This document shows, one piece after another, positions 45,123 to 53,790 of a stretch of 64,000 nucleotides of DNA (positions within the stretch are counted from its first letter, which is position 1; every line of letters begins with the position of its first letter). The DNA comes from Halovivax limisalsi. GTDB taxonomy: Archaea > Halobacteriota > Halobacteria > Halobacteriales > Natrialbaceae. The position numbers were made by a program, and so were the translations under genes. A model generated the notes under the pieces. The model was not told the DNA's origin, ran no database searches, and worked only from the letters and a program-made list of their open reading frames with translations. Where the stretch lies: positions 1,674,001 to 1,738,000 of the forward strand of contig NZ_CP095757.1 in NCBI RefSeq assembly GCF_023093535.1, written 5' to 3'.

Positions 45123-46295
45123 TTACCCCCTCCGGACGACCGCGTCGGTCTCGAGCCGTCCGGCGACGCTGGCGCCGTCCTCGACCGTGGCGCCGTCGCC
45201 GACGATCGCGCCCGGTACGACGGTGACGCCGCCGCCGAGGCGGGCCGTATCGCCGATCACGCCGCCGAAATCGACGCCCTCGTGGACGGTGTCGTCGACG
45301 ATCACGCTCGTCTCGCCGCCGGCGATGGTCGCGTTCGCGCCGACGTGGGCGCTCTCGCCGACGATGGCCTCGTTCACGACGGCGCCGGGTTCGATCACCG
45401 CGTCCGGGAGGACGACCGCGTTCGAGACGACCGCGTTGGCGCCGATCGTGACGTTCGCGCCCAGCGCCGTCGCGCCGCCGACGGTCGCGTTCGCGTCGAC
45501 GCGAACGTTCTCGCCGAGGACGACGTCGGCAGCGACGCTCGCCCGGTCGTGGACGCTCGCCGTCTCGGCGGTCCGGCCGCCGTCGATCGTCGCCTCGGTG
45601 ACGTACAGCAGGTCCCAGAGGTGGGTCACGTCCAGCCACGTGCCGCGGTACTCGACCGCCGAGATTCCGTCGGCGTCGGCGTAGGACGCGAGCGTCGTGG
45701 TGATGGCGAGTTCGCCGCCTTCCTGCGGCGTCTCCCTGATCGCCTCGAAGACGTCGCCGCCGAAGCCGTAGACGCCGGCGTTGATCAGCGCCGAGTCGCC
45801 GACGTCGTGGGGTTTCTCCTGGATCGAGACGACGCGGCCGTCGTCGAGTTCGACGACGCCGTACCGTGTCGGCTGTTTCGACGGCGTCACGCTGACGACC
45901 GGCGAGCCGGATTCGAGCAGGCGATCGCGGACGTCCGCGATCAGGGCCGGATCGACGATCCGGTCGCCGTTTAACACGAGGAACGGACCGTCGACGACGG
46001 GCTCGACCTGGGCGACGGCGTGGGCGGTTCCCAGGCGGGTCGACTGCTCGACGTACTCGATGCGAACGTCCCAGTCGTCGCCGTCGCGAAAGTGCGTCCG
46101 GATGCGCTCCTGACGGTGACCGACGACGAGGACGATCCGATCGACGCCGGCCTCGACCAGCGCCGAGACGACGTACTCGAGCAGCGGCCGGTTGGCCACG
46201 GGGAGCATCGGCTTCGGGCGGCGGTGGGTCAGCGGCGCGAGCCGCCGACCTTCGCCCGCAGCCAGCACGACCGCGGGGATGGGGGAGACGGACAT
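45123..46295 (-). CDS. sugar-1-phosphate nucleotidyltransferase with C-terminal left-handed beta-helix (GlmU-like)
   Basis: 390 residues. Nucleotidyltransferase domain about 1-235: VVLAAGEGRRLAPLTHRRPKPMLPVANRP (GxGxR signature and PKP lysine), FLVLNGDRIVD, VSIQEKPHDVGDSALINAGVYGF. C-terminal half: hexapeptide repeats (VVLGENVRVDANATVGGATALGANVTIGANAVV). It ends in LETDAVVRRG. It is the paralogue of the divergent gene at 46663. In the glmS operon, it likely activates GlcNAc-1-P or another hexose phosphate to UDP- or dTDP-sugar. Which of the two is the true UDP-GlcNAc synthase is unclear. Confidence 0.85.
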   Translation of the reverse strand: MSVSPIPAVVLAAGEGRRLAPLTHRRPKPMLPVANRPLLEYVVSALVEAGVDRIVLVVGHRQERIRTHFRDGDDWDVRIEYVEQSTRLGTAHAVAQVEPVVDGPFLVLNGDRIVDPALIADVRDRLLESGSPVVSVTPSKQPTRYGVVELDDGRVVSIQEKPHDVGDSALINAGVYGFGGDVFEAIRETPQEGGELAITTTLASYADADGISAVEYRGTWLDVTHLWDLLYVTEATIDGGRTAETASVHDRASVAADVVLGENVRVDANATVGGATALGANVTIGANAVVSNAVVLPDAVIEPGAVVNEAIVGESAHVGANATIAGGETSVIVDDTVHEGVDFGGVIGDTARLGGGVTVVPGAIVGDGATVEDGASVAGRLETDAVVRRG

Positions 46296-46377
46296 ACCCG
46301 CAGTTCGGTCCAGGACTACTTCAAGGTGGCTGGACGGATCGGCGGTGGACCGCGACTGCGAAGGTTTCGGGAGTCGA

Positions 46378-46422
46378 TCGAATAGCGCGCTACCGAGCAG
46401 TCGCATTGACTCGAATAGCGCG
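46378..46422. repeat. 12-bp direct repeat in the divergent nucleotidyltransferase promoter region
   Basis: TCGAATAGCGCG occurs at 46378-46389 and again at 46411-46422, 33 bp apart (about three helical turns), in the 367-bp spacer between the two divergent sugar nucleotidyltransferase genes. The spacing puts both on one face of the DNA, as expected for a cooperatively bound regulator. Confidence 0.4.
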
Positions 46423-46467
46423 GCTGGTGCGGATCGGTATCGTGGTAGACCATTGCTGCCTTCATCC

Positions 46468-46510
46468 CCGTCGTCCGGGCGTGGGGCACATTCCGTCGTC
46501 CGAGCGTAGG
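46468..46510. repeat. imperfect 18-bp tandem repeat in the same spacer
   Basis: CCGTCGTCCGGGCGTGGG (46468-46485) and CCGTCGTCCGAGCGTAGG (46493-46510) match at 16 of 18 positions, with starts 25 bp apart. Together with the 12-bp repeats just upstream they make this spacer the most repeat-rich intergenic region of the window, suggesting control of amino-sugar supply. Confidence 0.45.
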
Positions 46511-46662
46511 GACTCATTACCGACGCGCGAGCCTCGATCGGACCGATCGACGAGGTGGGATGCTCTCGGCGCCGCCGTCTCCCGCGGATCGGCGACCCCA
46601 GCGATACTCGGCGAGCGAAGCGGGTCGCAAGGTCTATTGGATTCGCAACGAACGGCACGGAC

Positions 46663-47913
46663 ATGCAAACCGTCGTCCTCGCCGCCGGTCAGGGTACCCG
46701 AATGCGGCCGTTGACCGATCGTCGCCCGAAGCCGATGCTCCCCGTCGCGGACCGGCCGCTGGTCGCCCACACCGTCGACGCCGCGATCGCGGCCGGCGCC
46801 ACGCGGATCGTCCTCGTGGTCGGCTACGAGTCCGACCCGATCGTCGACTACTTCGGGGAGACGTACGGGGGCGTGCCGATCGAGTACGTTCACCAGGAGG
46901 CCCAGGCGGGGACGGCCGACGCGGTCAGGACCGCCGCGCCGGCGCTCGCGGCCGAGCCCTTCGTCGTCCTCAACGGCGACGCGCTGTTCGCGGACGGCGA
47001 TCTCGCCCCGCTCTACGACGGCGGACCGGCGATCTGCAGCGTTCGCGTCGACGACCCGACCCAGTACGGCGTCCTCGACGTCGAGGACGGCGTCGTCACC
47101 GGGATCGTCGAGAAGCCGACCGACCCGCCGTCGAATCGCATCAACGCCGGAGCGTACCACTTCCCCGCGGCCGCGCTCGAGTGGCTCGACGTCCCCGAGA
47201 GCGAGCGCGGCGAGCACGAGCTCACCGACGTCCTCGAACGCACCATCGACCACGTCGACGTGCGCCCCGTCACCCTCTCGCGCTGGCTCGACGTGGGTCG
47301 ACCGTGGGAACTGCTCGAAGCCAACGAGTGGAAGATCGCGTCGCTCGTCGAAGCGGCGGCAGACGCCGAACGCGATGGCGCAGGTGCGGAGGAGGTCCAC
47401 TTCGCGGGCACCGATCGATCGTTCGCGGGGACGGTGAGCGACGACGCGACGATCGAGGGACCCGTCGTGGTCGAGGCGGGCGCGACGGTCCGCGAGGGCG
47501 TCACGATCGAGGGACCGGCGCTGATCCGATCGGGTGCGACCGTCGGCCCGAACGCCTACGTTCGCGGGACGACGCTCGTCGGCGAGAACGCGAGCGTCGG
47601 CCACGCCGTCGAGGTGAAAAACAGCGTCCTGATGGCCGGCGCCGCGGTGAATCACCTCTCGTACGTCGGCGACTCGGTCCTCGGGCGCGACGTCAACTTC
47701 GGTGCAGGGACGGTGGTGGCGAACCTCCGCCACGACGACGAATCCGTCGAACTCACCGTCAAGGGCGAGCGCGTCTCGACCGGCCGCCGGAAGTTCGGCG
47801 TCGTCCTCGGCGACGAGGCCAAGACGGGAATCGATACCAACATCAACGCCGGCGTGACGCTCTCGACGGGCGCGACGACGAAACCCGGCGAGTCGGTCAC
47901 ACGCGATCGATAG
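46663..47913 (+). CDS. glmU: bifunctional GlcNAc-1-phosphate uridylyltransferase / glucosamine-1-phosphate acetyltransferase-type protein
   Basis: 416 residues. N-terminal nucleotidyltransferase domain (VVLAAGQGTRMRPLTDRRPKPMLPVADRP, FVVLNGDALFAD, VTGIVEKPTDPPSNRINAGAYHF) and C-terminal left-handed helix with hexapeptide repeats, including GENASVGHAVEVKNSVLMAGAAVNHLSYVGDSVLG. HLSYVGD and GIDTNINAGV are the acetyl-CoA-side motifs of GlmU-type acetyltransferases, so this copy has the better claim to the UDP-GlcNAc role. Divergent from its paralogue and followed by the GlmM-type gene on the same strand. Confidence 0.88.
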   Translation: MQTVVLAAGQGTRMRPLTDRRPKPMLPVADRPLVAHTVDAAIAAGATRIVLVVGYESDPIVDYFGETYGGVPIEYVHQEAQAGTADAVRTAAPALAAEPFVVLNGDALFADGDLAPLYDGGPAICSVRVDDPTQYGVLDVEDGVVTGIVEKPTDPPSNRINAGAYHFPAAALEWLDVPESERGEHELTDVLERTIDHVDVRPVTLSRWLDVGRPWELLEANEWKIASLVEAAADAERDGAGAEEVHFAGTDRSFAGTVSDDATIEGPVVVEAGATVREGVTIEGPALIRSGATVGPNAYVRGTTLVGENASVGHAVEVKNSVLMAGAAVNHLSYVGDSVLGRDVNFGAGTVVANLRHDDESVELTVKGERVSTGRRKFGVVLGDEAKTGIDTNINAGVTLSTGATTKPGESVTRDR

Positions 47914-48052
47914 GGACGAGGTTCGCACCCGCTTCGTGTTGGGCTGGACAGCACTGTTTGTCATCGTCGCGAGTACAGTCAACCGATCCGACCGCTCTCA
48001 CTGACGACGATCGACCCCAACGTTTTCGACCGCCCGTCGCAGAGGCTCTCGT

Positions 48053-49438
48053 ATGTCACTCTTCGGAACCAGCGGCGTTCGCGGTCCCGTCGGCGAGGCG
48101 GTCACGGCCGAGCTGGCGCTCTCGATCGGTCGCGCCGTCGGCGCCGAGGCCGACCGCGTCGTCGTCGGACGCGACGCCCGGGAGAGCGGCGAACCCCTCG
48201 CGGACGCGCTCACCGCCGGCCTTCGCGAGTCCGGGACGGACGTGATCGACGTCGGCGTGGCGACGACGCCGACGATCGCGCGGAGCGTCCCCTGGCGCGA
48301 GGCCGACCGCGGCGTGGCGATCACCGCCTCGCACAACCCGCCGGCCGACAACGGCATCAAGCTCTGGGACGAGACGGGCAAGGCGCTCGACCGCGATCGC
48401 CTCGACGCGATCGAGCGGCGGATCGATGCGGAGAACTATCACCTCACCGACTGGGCCGGGATCGGGTCGATCAGGGAGTGGCCCGACGCGACGGATCGAC
48501 ACGTCGAGGCGATCGTCGACGCCGTAGCGATCGACGACCCGCCGTCGGTCGTGGTCGACGTCGGCAACGGCACCGGCGCCATTGCCGCCCGCGCCCTCCG
48601 CGAGCTGGGCTGTCACGTCGAGACGCTGAACGCGCTTCCCGACGGTCGGTTTCCCGCCCGTCCGAGCGAACCGACTCCCGAGAACTGCCGGACGCTCACC
48701 GACGTCGTGGCGGCGACCGACGCCGATCTGGGCGTGGCCCACGACGGCGACGCCGATCGGCTGCTCGCCGTCACCGAGGACGGAACGGCGCTCGACGGGG
48801 ACGTCCTCCTCGCGCTGTTCGGCCGGGACGCCGTGGAGCGATCGGCCGAAGCGGGACGGCGGCAGGAGGATCGGGCCGCCGACGGGCCGCTCGTCGCGGC
48901 GCCGGTCAACACGAGCCTGGCCGTCGACGACGCGCTGGACGACGTCGGTGCCGCACTCACCCGAACGCGCGTGGGGGACGGTTACGTCGCCGAACGCGCG
49001 GCGGACCCGGCCGTCGTCTTCGGTGGCGAGCCCTCGGGCGCGTGGATCTGGCCCGACGAGACGCCGTGTCCGGACGGGCCACTGGCGGCCTGTCGCCTCG
49101 CCGGCCTGGTCTCGCGAGACGGTCCGCTGTCCAGCCTCGCCGCGGAGATTCCGTCGTACCCGATCCACCGGACGGCCGTCGGGACCGACGCGAAAGGCGC
49201 GGTCATGCAGGAACTTTCCGCCCGGATCGCCGACGGGGCCGGGCCGGGACCGGTCGAGTCGACCGACGATCGCGACGGACTCCGCGTGGACCTGGGCGAC
49301 GCCTGGTACCTCGTCCGCGCCAGCGGGACCCAGCCGCTCGTCCGCGTCACCGCCCAGGCGAGGGCGGAATCCCGTGCGAGGGAGGTCTTCGACGCGGCGC
49401 GCGACCTCGTCGAGTCCGCCAGCGAAGCCGTCGACTAG
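48053..49438 (+). CDS. glmM: phosphoglucosamine/phosphohexomutase (alpha-D-phosphohexomutase family)
   Basis: 461 residues. Opens with MSLFGTSGVRGPVG, has the phosphoserine loop TASHNPPADNGIKLW (Ser about 98), the metal loop AHDGDADRLLAV (DxDxDR), the sugar-binding loop GGEPSGAW (the GlmM form rather than the GEMSGH of PMM), and the phosphate-binding RASGTQPLVRV near the C-terminus. It converts glucosamine-6-P from GlmS into glucosamine-1-P for GlmU, so all steps to UDP-GlcNAc are in this block. It may also act on glucose phosphates. Confidence 0.9.
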   Translation: MSLFGTSGVRGPVGEAVTAELALSIGRAVGAEADRVVVGRDARESGEPLADALTAGLRESGTDVIDVGVATTPTIARSVPWREADRGVAITASHNPPADNGIKLWDETGKALDRDRLDAIERRIDAENYHLTDWAGIGSIREWPDATDRHVEAIVDAVAIDDPPSVVVDVGNGTGAIAARALRELGCHVETLNALPDGRFPARPSEPTPENCRTLTDVVAATDADLGVAHDGDADRLLAVTEDGTALDGDVLLALFGRDAVERSAEAGRRQEDRAADGPLVAAPVNTSLAVDDALDDVGAALTRTRVGDGYVAERAADPAVVFGGEPSGAWIWPDETPCPDGPLAACRLAGLVSRDGPLSSLAAEIPSYPIHRTAVGTDAKGAVMQELSARIADGAGPGPVESTDDRDGLRVDLGDAWYLVRASGTQPLVRVTAQARAESRAREVFDAARDLVESASEAVD

Positions 49439-49600
49439 AGTCGCCGCCAGCGACCGTCCACCGACGAAGCGCGCGCCGTTTCCTCTCACCTTGGAGAGCC
49501 GCTCCCGCGCTCCCGCCGTGGAGTCCGTCCGCACGTAGCCCGACCGTACAGCCGTCCCAACCCCGAAGAGATATGAGGGTCGACGTTCCAGTCGAACGTC

Positions 49601-50338
49601 ATGCAAGCTGTCGTGCTCGCGGCCGGGAAGGGGACTCGGCTCGAACCCCTGACCGAGGACACCCCCAAAGCCCTCGTCGAAATCGACGGGAAGCCCATCG
49701 TCGAGGACGTCTTCGACAACCTCATCGCCATCGGCGCGACGGAACTCGTCGTCGTCGTCGGCCACCTCAAAGAGCAGATCATCGAGCGCTACGACGACGA
49801 GTACCGCGGCGTCCCCATCACCTACGCCCACCAGCGCGAGCAGCTGGGGCTGGCCCACGCCATCCTCCAGGCCGAACCGCACGTCGACGACGACTTCATG
49901 CTGATGCTCGGCGACAACGTCTTCCGGGGCAACCTCGGCGACGTCGTCAACCGCCAGCAGGAGGACCGCGCCGACGCCGCCTTCCTCGTCGAGGAGGTGC
50001 CGTGGGAGGAGGCCTCCCGATACGGCGTGCTCGACACGAACGAGTACGGCGAGGTCGTCGAGGTCGTGGAGAAACCGGACGATCCGCCGTCGAACCTCGT
50101 CATGACCGGGTTCTACACCTTCACGCCCGCGATCTTCCACGCCTGCCACCTCGTCCAGCCCTCCGACCGCGGCGAGTACGAACTCCCGGACGCCATCGAC
50201 CTGCTCATCCAGTCCGGACGAACCATCGACGCCCTCCGGCTTGACGGCTGGCGCGTCGACGTCGGCTACCCGGAGGATCGCGACCGCGCCGAGGAGTTGA
50301 TTCTCGAGGAGGCCGAGCCGGCTGAAGCGGCGGAGTGA
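49601..50338 (+). CDS. aglF: AglF-type UTP-glucose-1-phosphate uridylyltransferase
   Basis: 245 residues, a single nucleotidyltransferase domain without a beta-helix: VVLAAGKGTRLEPLTEDTPKALVEIDGKPIVEDV, FMLMLGDNVFRGNLGDV, VEKPDDPPSNLVMTGFYTFTP. The -PKAL- signature and DGWRVDVGYPEDRDRA end match haloarchaeal AglF, which makes UDP-glucose in the N-glycosylation pathway. Its product is the substrate of AglM at 51748. A TATA-like AAGAGATATGAG (49566-49577) lies about 25-35 bp before the ATG. Confidence 0.9.
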   Translation: MQAVVLAAGKGTRLEPLTEDTPKALVEIDGKPIVEDVFDNLIAIGATELVVVVGHLKEQIIERYDDEYRGVPITYAHQREQLGLAHAILQAEPHVDDDFMLMLGDNVFRGNLGDVVNRQQEDRADAAFLVEEVPWEEASRYGVLDTNEYGEVVEVVEKPDDPPSNLVMTGFYTFTPAIFHACHLVQPSDRGEYELPDAIDLLIQSGRTIDALRLDGWRVDVGYPEDRDRAEELILEEAEPAEAAE

Positions 50339-50361
50339 GGTGCACGTACTGACCTATTGCA

Positions 50362-50595
50362 CTATTTCGAACAGTCGCGACCGGCTTTCGCCACGCGTCG
50401 GCGATGTTCGACGCTGATGTCGGACTGTCGGGCGGATTCGAGCTGTGAGTCGATCAGTGGGTTCTGCTGTTCACCCCACTCGTCGGCGTCGTGGGTTTCG
50501 ATGTATTCGACCCATCGCTTGATGGCGACGATGCGTTGTTGCCGGTTCCGCTCGTGTTTTTCCTTGAGGGAGTCACGCGCGCTCGAATCGCTCAT
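50362..50595 (-). CDS. 77-residue charged helical protein
   Basis: 77 residues: MSDSSARDSLKEKHERNRQQ, then RIVAIKRWVEYIETHDADEWGEQQNPLIDSQLESARQSDISVEHRRRVAKAG. It looks like one long charged helix followed by a short helical hairpin, with no membrane segment or cysteine until the end. The WGEQQN...DSQLESAR core looks like a conserved haloarchaeal small protein, but I cannot name it. It is convergent with aglF (24 nt between stops). The upstream in-frame extension overlaps the pseudogene and is not used. Confidence 0.6.
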   Translation of the reverse strand: MSDSSARDSLKEKHERNRQQRIVAIKRWVEYIETHDADEWGEQQNPLIDSQLESARQSDISVEHRRRVAKAGRDCSK

Positions 50596-50665
50596 CGTTT
50601 TCTTGAACGTCGAGTTTCTTCCCCCAGCGTTCGAGCGCCGAGGTGCGAAGGGGTCATCCAGTAGA

Positions 50666-50980
50666 TTAGAGATGGACGGCGTCTTCAGAACCTTTTGGCG
50701 TGCCGAGATAAAGCTTGTACGCGATCTGCAACTCGAGCGGACCGATCGGAAACTCCGCGTCGACGCTCGTAATTTTGGCCGTGATTCTGTTTCCGAGTGA
50801 GGCACGATCCTACTCGTCGCCGACGAATTTGGCTTCGCGGTGGGGAACCATTTCGTTCCATTCATGGCGGAGAGTACCGGACCACGGGCGTCGCAGTAAC
50901 CCGATGGCCTCATCCCATGCAAACACTGACTCTGGTCGGCACCCGTCGGTTTCGGGGAGAACGTTTTTTCGTATGGGTAC
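50666..50980 (-). pseudogene. decayed gene with in-frame stop, upstream of VapBC
   Basis: On the minus strand the frame reads PETDGCRPESVFAWDEAIGL and HEWNEMVPHREAKFVGDE, then TAG at 50810-50812. It continues in the same frame with SLGNRITAKITSVDAEFPIG and PLELQIAYKLYLGTPKGSED-AVHL and stops with TAA at 50666. The second half is the C-terminal pattern (LQIAYKLYLG...EDAVHL) of haloarchaeal nucleotidyltransferase-like proteins linked to toxin-antitoxin loci, normally followed by about 60 more residues. Both the internal stop and the early end indicate decay. The upstream end runs into the vapB promoter. Confidence 0.6.
50961..50971 (+). promoter_or_regulatory. TATA-like box of vapB
   Basis: ACGTTTTTTCG lies 23-33 bp upstream of the GTG at 50994, in a GC-rich setting. 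It predicts a leaderless transcript beginning near 50992 and therefore favours GTG 50994 over ATG 50973 as the start of the antitoxin gene. Confidence 0.5.
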
Positions 50981-50993
50981 CTATACCAAATTC

Positions 50994-51221
50994 GTGAGCA
51001 AGAACATCGCCATTTCCGACGACGTCTACGAGCGACTGAAACGCGAAAAAGGGGACAGAAGTTTCAGCGAAGTAATCGAAGACAGGCTCGAAGATGGGGG
51101 ACGACTGTCCGATGTCGTGGGAGCCGGAGCCCTCGATCACGAGGCCATATCTGCGGCGTCCGACGAAATCGAACGGCTGAGTCGCGGAACCCGATCGAGG
51201 TTGGACGATGAAAATCTGTGA
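50994..51221 (+). CDS. vapB: VapB-type antitoxin
   Basis: 75 residues from GTG 50994 (VSKNIAISDDVYERLKREKGDRSFSEVIEDRL), the strand-helix-helix fold used by haloarchaeal VapB proteins. The C-terminal part (AISAASDEIERLSRGTRSRLDDE) is the toxin-binding tail. It overlaps the PIN toxin gene by 14 nt, the classic coupled arrangement. It binds the toxin and its own promoter. An ATG at 50973 gives seven extra residues but lies too close to the TATA box. Confidence 0.85.
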   Translation: MSKNIAISDDVYERLKREKGDRSFSEVIEDRLEDGGRLSDVVGAGALDHEAISAASDEIERLSRGTRSRLDDENL

Positions 51222-51615
51222 CACGTCTGTCCTCGTCGATATCGACCGGGGCGGCAGTGAGATCGAACGCCAAGTGGAGAAGCTAGACGACGAAGGTCCA
51301 CATGCGGTTAGTACCGTGACTGTAACGGAACTCCGACTCGGTGTTCACCTGTCGGATTCCGATTTGGAGAACCGAATAACGAAGCTCGATCGGTTGCTCT
51401 CGCGGTTCGAACTCGTCGACGTTTCGCGCCCGGTGGCGGTCGCGGCAGCCGATATCATCGCGACGCTCAAAGAGCAGGGACGATCTCTGAACGACCTTCA
51501 CGACGTATATATCGGTGCTACTGCACGGGTCGAACAGCTGCCTGTGCTGACAGCAAACGTCTCTCACTTCCAGCGCATCGAAGACGTCACCGCTGTAGAC
51601 TGGAACGAGTACTGA
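51208..51615 (+). CDS. vapC: VapC-type PIN-domain ribonuclease toxin
   Basis: 135 residues, a full PIN domain. First acidic residue in MKICDTSVLVDI (Asp5), Glu in VTVTELRLGVHL (about 40), and the later acidic pair near LNDLHDVYIGATARVEQLPVLTANVSHF (about residues 95-117). It should cut RNA (VapC toxins commonly target initiator tRNA or rRNA loops) when released from VapB. The gene pair sits between aglF and aglM of the glycosylation block, next to a decayed gene, and its AT content is somewhat higher than that of its neighbours, all hinting at later arrival. Confidence 0.9.
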   Translation: MKICDTSVLVDIDRGGSEIERQVEKLDDEGPHAVSTVTVTELRLGVHLSDSDLENRITKLDRLLSRFELVDVSRPVAVAAADIIATLKEQGRSLNDLHDVYIGATARVEQLPVLTANVSHFQRIEDVTAVDWNEY

Positions 51616-51747
51616 CGTCGAGTCGATACAGATAGTGACCGAACATCCCGTTTCGATCAGTGGGCGGGCTCCAGTTCGCAGGATACACTTGCTCAGGGTC
51701 GACCGAAACCCACAAACCTCTAACCCCAGCGCATCGTCCCCCCGTCC

Positions 51748-53106
51748 ATGTACGTCTCCATCGTCGGCAGCGGCTACGTCGGGACGACCGTCGCGGCCTG
51801 CCTCGCCGATATGGGCCACGAGGTCGTCAACGTCGACATCGACGACGAAATCGTCGAAGCGATCAACGCGGGCGAGTCCCCGATCCACGAACCCGGCCTG
51901 GCGCCGCTGATCGAGGAACACGCCGGCGGTCGCCTCCGTGCGACGACTGACTACGACGCCGTCACGGACACGGAACTCACGCTGCTCTGTCTCCCGACGC
52001 CGCAGAACGAGGACGGAAGTCTAGACCTCGGACCGATGCGTGCGGCGAGCGAATCGCTTGGCGAGGCGCTGGCCGAAGGCCGGTCCGAAGCGAGTGGCGA
52101 CGGGGCGGCCGGCGAATCCGCCGGATCCGAGCACCTCGTCGTCGTCAAGAGCACGGTCCTGCCGGGAACCACCGAGGACGTCGTCGGCCCGATCGTGGCC
52201 GACGCGTCCGGGATGACGATCGGCGAGGACCTCGAACTCGTGATGAACCCCGAGTTCCTCCGGATGGGGACCGCGGTGGCCGACTTTCAGGAGCCCGACA
52301 AGGTCGTCGTCGGCGCGACGAGCGAGGACGCGTCGGCCACGCTGCGAGAGCTCTACGCCCCCATCCTCGACCGCGAGGGGACGGACTACGTCGAGACGGA
52401 CGTCCGCTCGGCCGAACTCATCAAGTACGCCAACAACGCCTTCCTCGCCTCGAAGGTCTCGCTGGTCAACGAACTGGGTAACATCGCGAAGGCCTACGAC
52501 GCGGACGCCTACGAGGTGCTCGATGCGGTGGGCCTCGACGATCGCATCTCCGAGCGCTTCACGCGATCGGGGCTTGGCTGGGGTGGATCCTGTTTTCCGA
52601 AGGACGTCAACGCGATCCGGGCCGGGGCGCGCGAGCAGGGCTACGATCCGGAACTGCTCGACGCCGTCGTCTCGGTCAACGACGGCCAGCCGAACCGGCT
52701 CGTCTCGCTGCTCGCCGACCACGTCGATCTCGACGGTGCGACGGTCGCCGTCCTCGGTTTATCGTTCAAGCCCCACACCGACGACATCCGGAAGTCCCGC
52801 GCGCTGATCGTGATCGATCGACTTCGCGAGCGCGGCGCCGACGTCGTCGCCCACGATCCCGTCGCGATCGGGACCGTCCGCGAGTACTACGCCGAGCACG
52901 GCGACGAGTCCGGACCGGGCCCGCTTACCTTTGCAGCGACCGTCGAGAGTGCACTCGACGGTGCGGACGGCGCCGTCGTCGCGACCGCCTGGCCCGAGTA
53001 CGACGACCTGCCGGTCGAGGCGATGGATCGGCGGATTCTCGTCGACGGCCGCCGAATCGACGTCGATCGCGACCGGCTAGACGTCTACGAAGGGCTGACG
53101 TGGTGA
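51748..53106 (+). CDS. aglM: AglM-type UDP-glucose 6-dehydrogenase
   Basis: 452 residues. N-terminal Rossmann domain (MYVSIVGSGYVGTTVAACLADMG), VKSTVLPGTT, and LVMNPEFLRMGTAVADFQEPDKVVVGA. The catalytic Cys is in GLGWGGSCFPKDVNA (about 279), and the C-terminal UDP-binding domain starts near LGLSFKPHTDDIRKSRAL. It oxidises UDP-glucose twice to UDP-glucuronic acid, a sugar donor for haloarchaeal N-glycans. A roughly 20-residue polar insert (EGRSEASGDGAAGESAGSEH) near 110 is extra compared with the family. The methyltransferase gene starts 11 nt downstream. Confidence 0.93.
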   Translation: MYVSIVGSGYVGTTVAACLADMGHEVVNVDIDDEIVEAINAGESPIHEPGLAPLIEEHAGGRLRATTDYDAVTDTELTLLCLPTPQNEDGSLDLGPMRAASESLGEALAEGRSEASGDGAAGESAGSEHLVVVKSTVLPGTTEDVVGPIVADASGMTIGEDLELVMNPEFLRMGTAVADFQEPDKVVVGATSEDASATLRELYAPILDREGTDYVETDVRSAELIKYANNAFLASKVSLVNELGNIAKAYDADAYEVLDAVGLDDRISERFTRSGLGWGGSCFPKDVNAIRAGAREQGYDPELLDAVVSVNDGQPNRLVSLLADHVDLDGATVAVLGLSFKPHTDDIRKSRALIVIDRLRERGADVVAHDPVAIGTVREYYAEHGDESGPGPLTFAATVESALDGADGAVVATAWPEYDDLPVEAMDRRILVDGRRIDVDRDRLDVYEGLTW

Positions 53107-53117
53107 CGTAACGGAGT

Positions 53118-53558
53118 ATGCACGTCCAAACCGACGTCGATGGCCGTAGTACGACGTTCGAGATCGACGAGGCGCTGGTCGACGCGCCCCCGGTTGCCAT
53201 CCGCCGGCAGGTGAGCGAGTATGCCCGCGGCGACCGACGGCGATTCGATCTCGAGATAGAACTTCCGGACGGCTTTCTGGGCGAGGTGATGGCGGCGATG
53301 ACGGAGATCCCCTACGGCGAGACGCGGACGTACGGCGACCTCGCGGCCACCCTCGATACCGCGCCCGTCGCCGTCGGCCAGGCCTGCGGTCGGAACCCCG
53401 TCCCGATACTCGTCCCCTGCCATCGCGTCGTGGCGGGCGACGGCGGACTCCGCGGTTACTCCGCGAACGGCGGCGTCGAGACGAAGCGTCGGTTGCTCGA
53501 CCTCGAAGCCCGAGTCGTCGGCGATCCGGTGCAGCGCGAGCTGCCGACGAACGAGTGA
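53118..53558 (+). CDS. ogt: methylated-DNA-protein-cysteine methyltransferase
   Basis: 146 residues. The active-site motif PCHRVVAG (Cys about 101) is preceded by the helix-turn-helix DNA-binding segment (YGETRTYGDLAATLDTAPVAVGQACGRNPVPILV, with the Asn of the hinge). It removes O6-methyl groups from guanine in a single suicide transfer. A short 50-residue N-terminal domain is in keeping with compact archaeal forms. It follows aglM closely, but a functional link is not evident. Confidence 0.94.
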   Translation: MHVQTDVDGRSTTFEIDEALVDAPPVAIRRQVSEYARGDRRRFDLEIELPDGFLGEVMAAMTEIPYGETRTYGDLAATLDTAPVAVGQACGRNPVPILVPCHRVVAGDGGLRGYSANGGVETKRRLLDLEARVVGDPVQRELPTNE

Positions 53559-53790
53559 GCGTCTGCCGCTTCAAACGTGCGTCCCGATTCGCGCCGCGAC
53601 GCTCTTACTGCCCGGATGCACTCGTCGCCTCGTTTCGGCTAGCCCACCGATGGAACCGGGATCGACTCGCTCGAGACGCGATCGGGTTATTCGGTGAGGA
53701 CACCGCACCGAGTCGCGCCAATACCACCGCTGTCGATCCCGCGGATTTCGTCGGTCCGGTACCGACCGGGGCCGGATCGATCGCCCGCTG

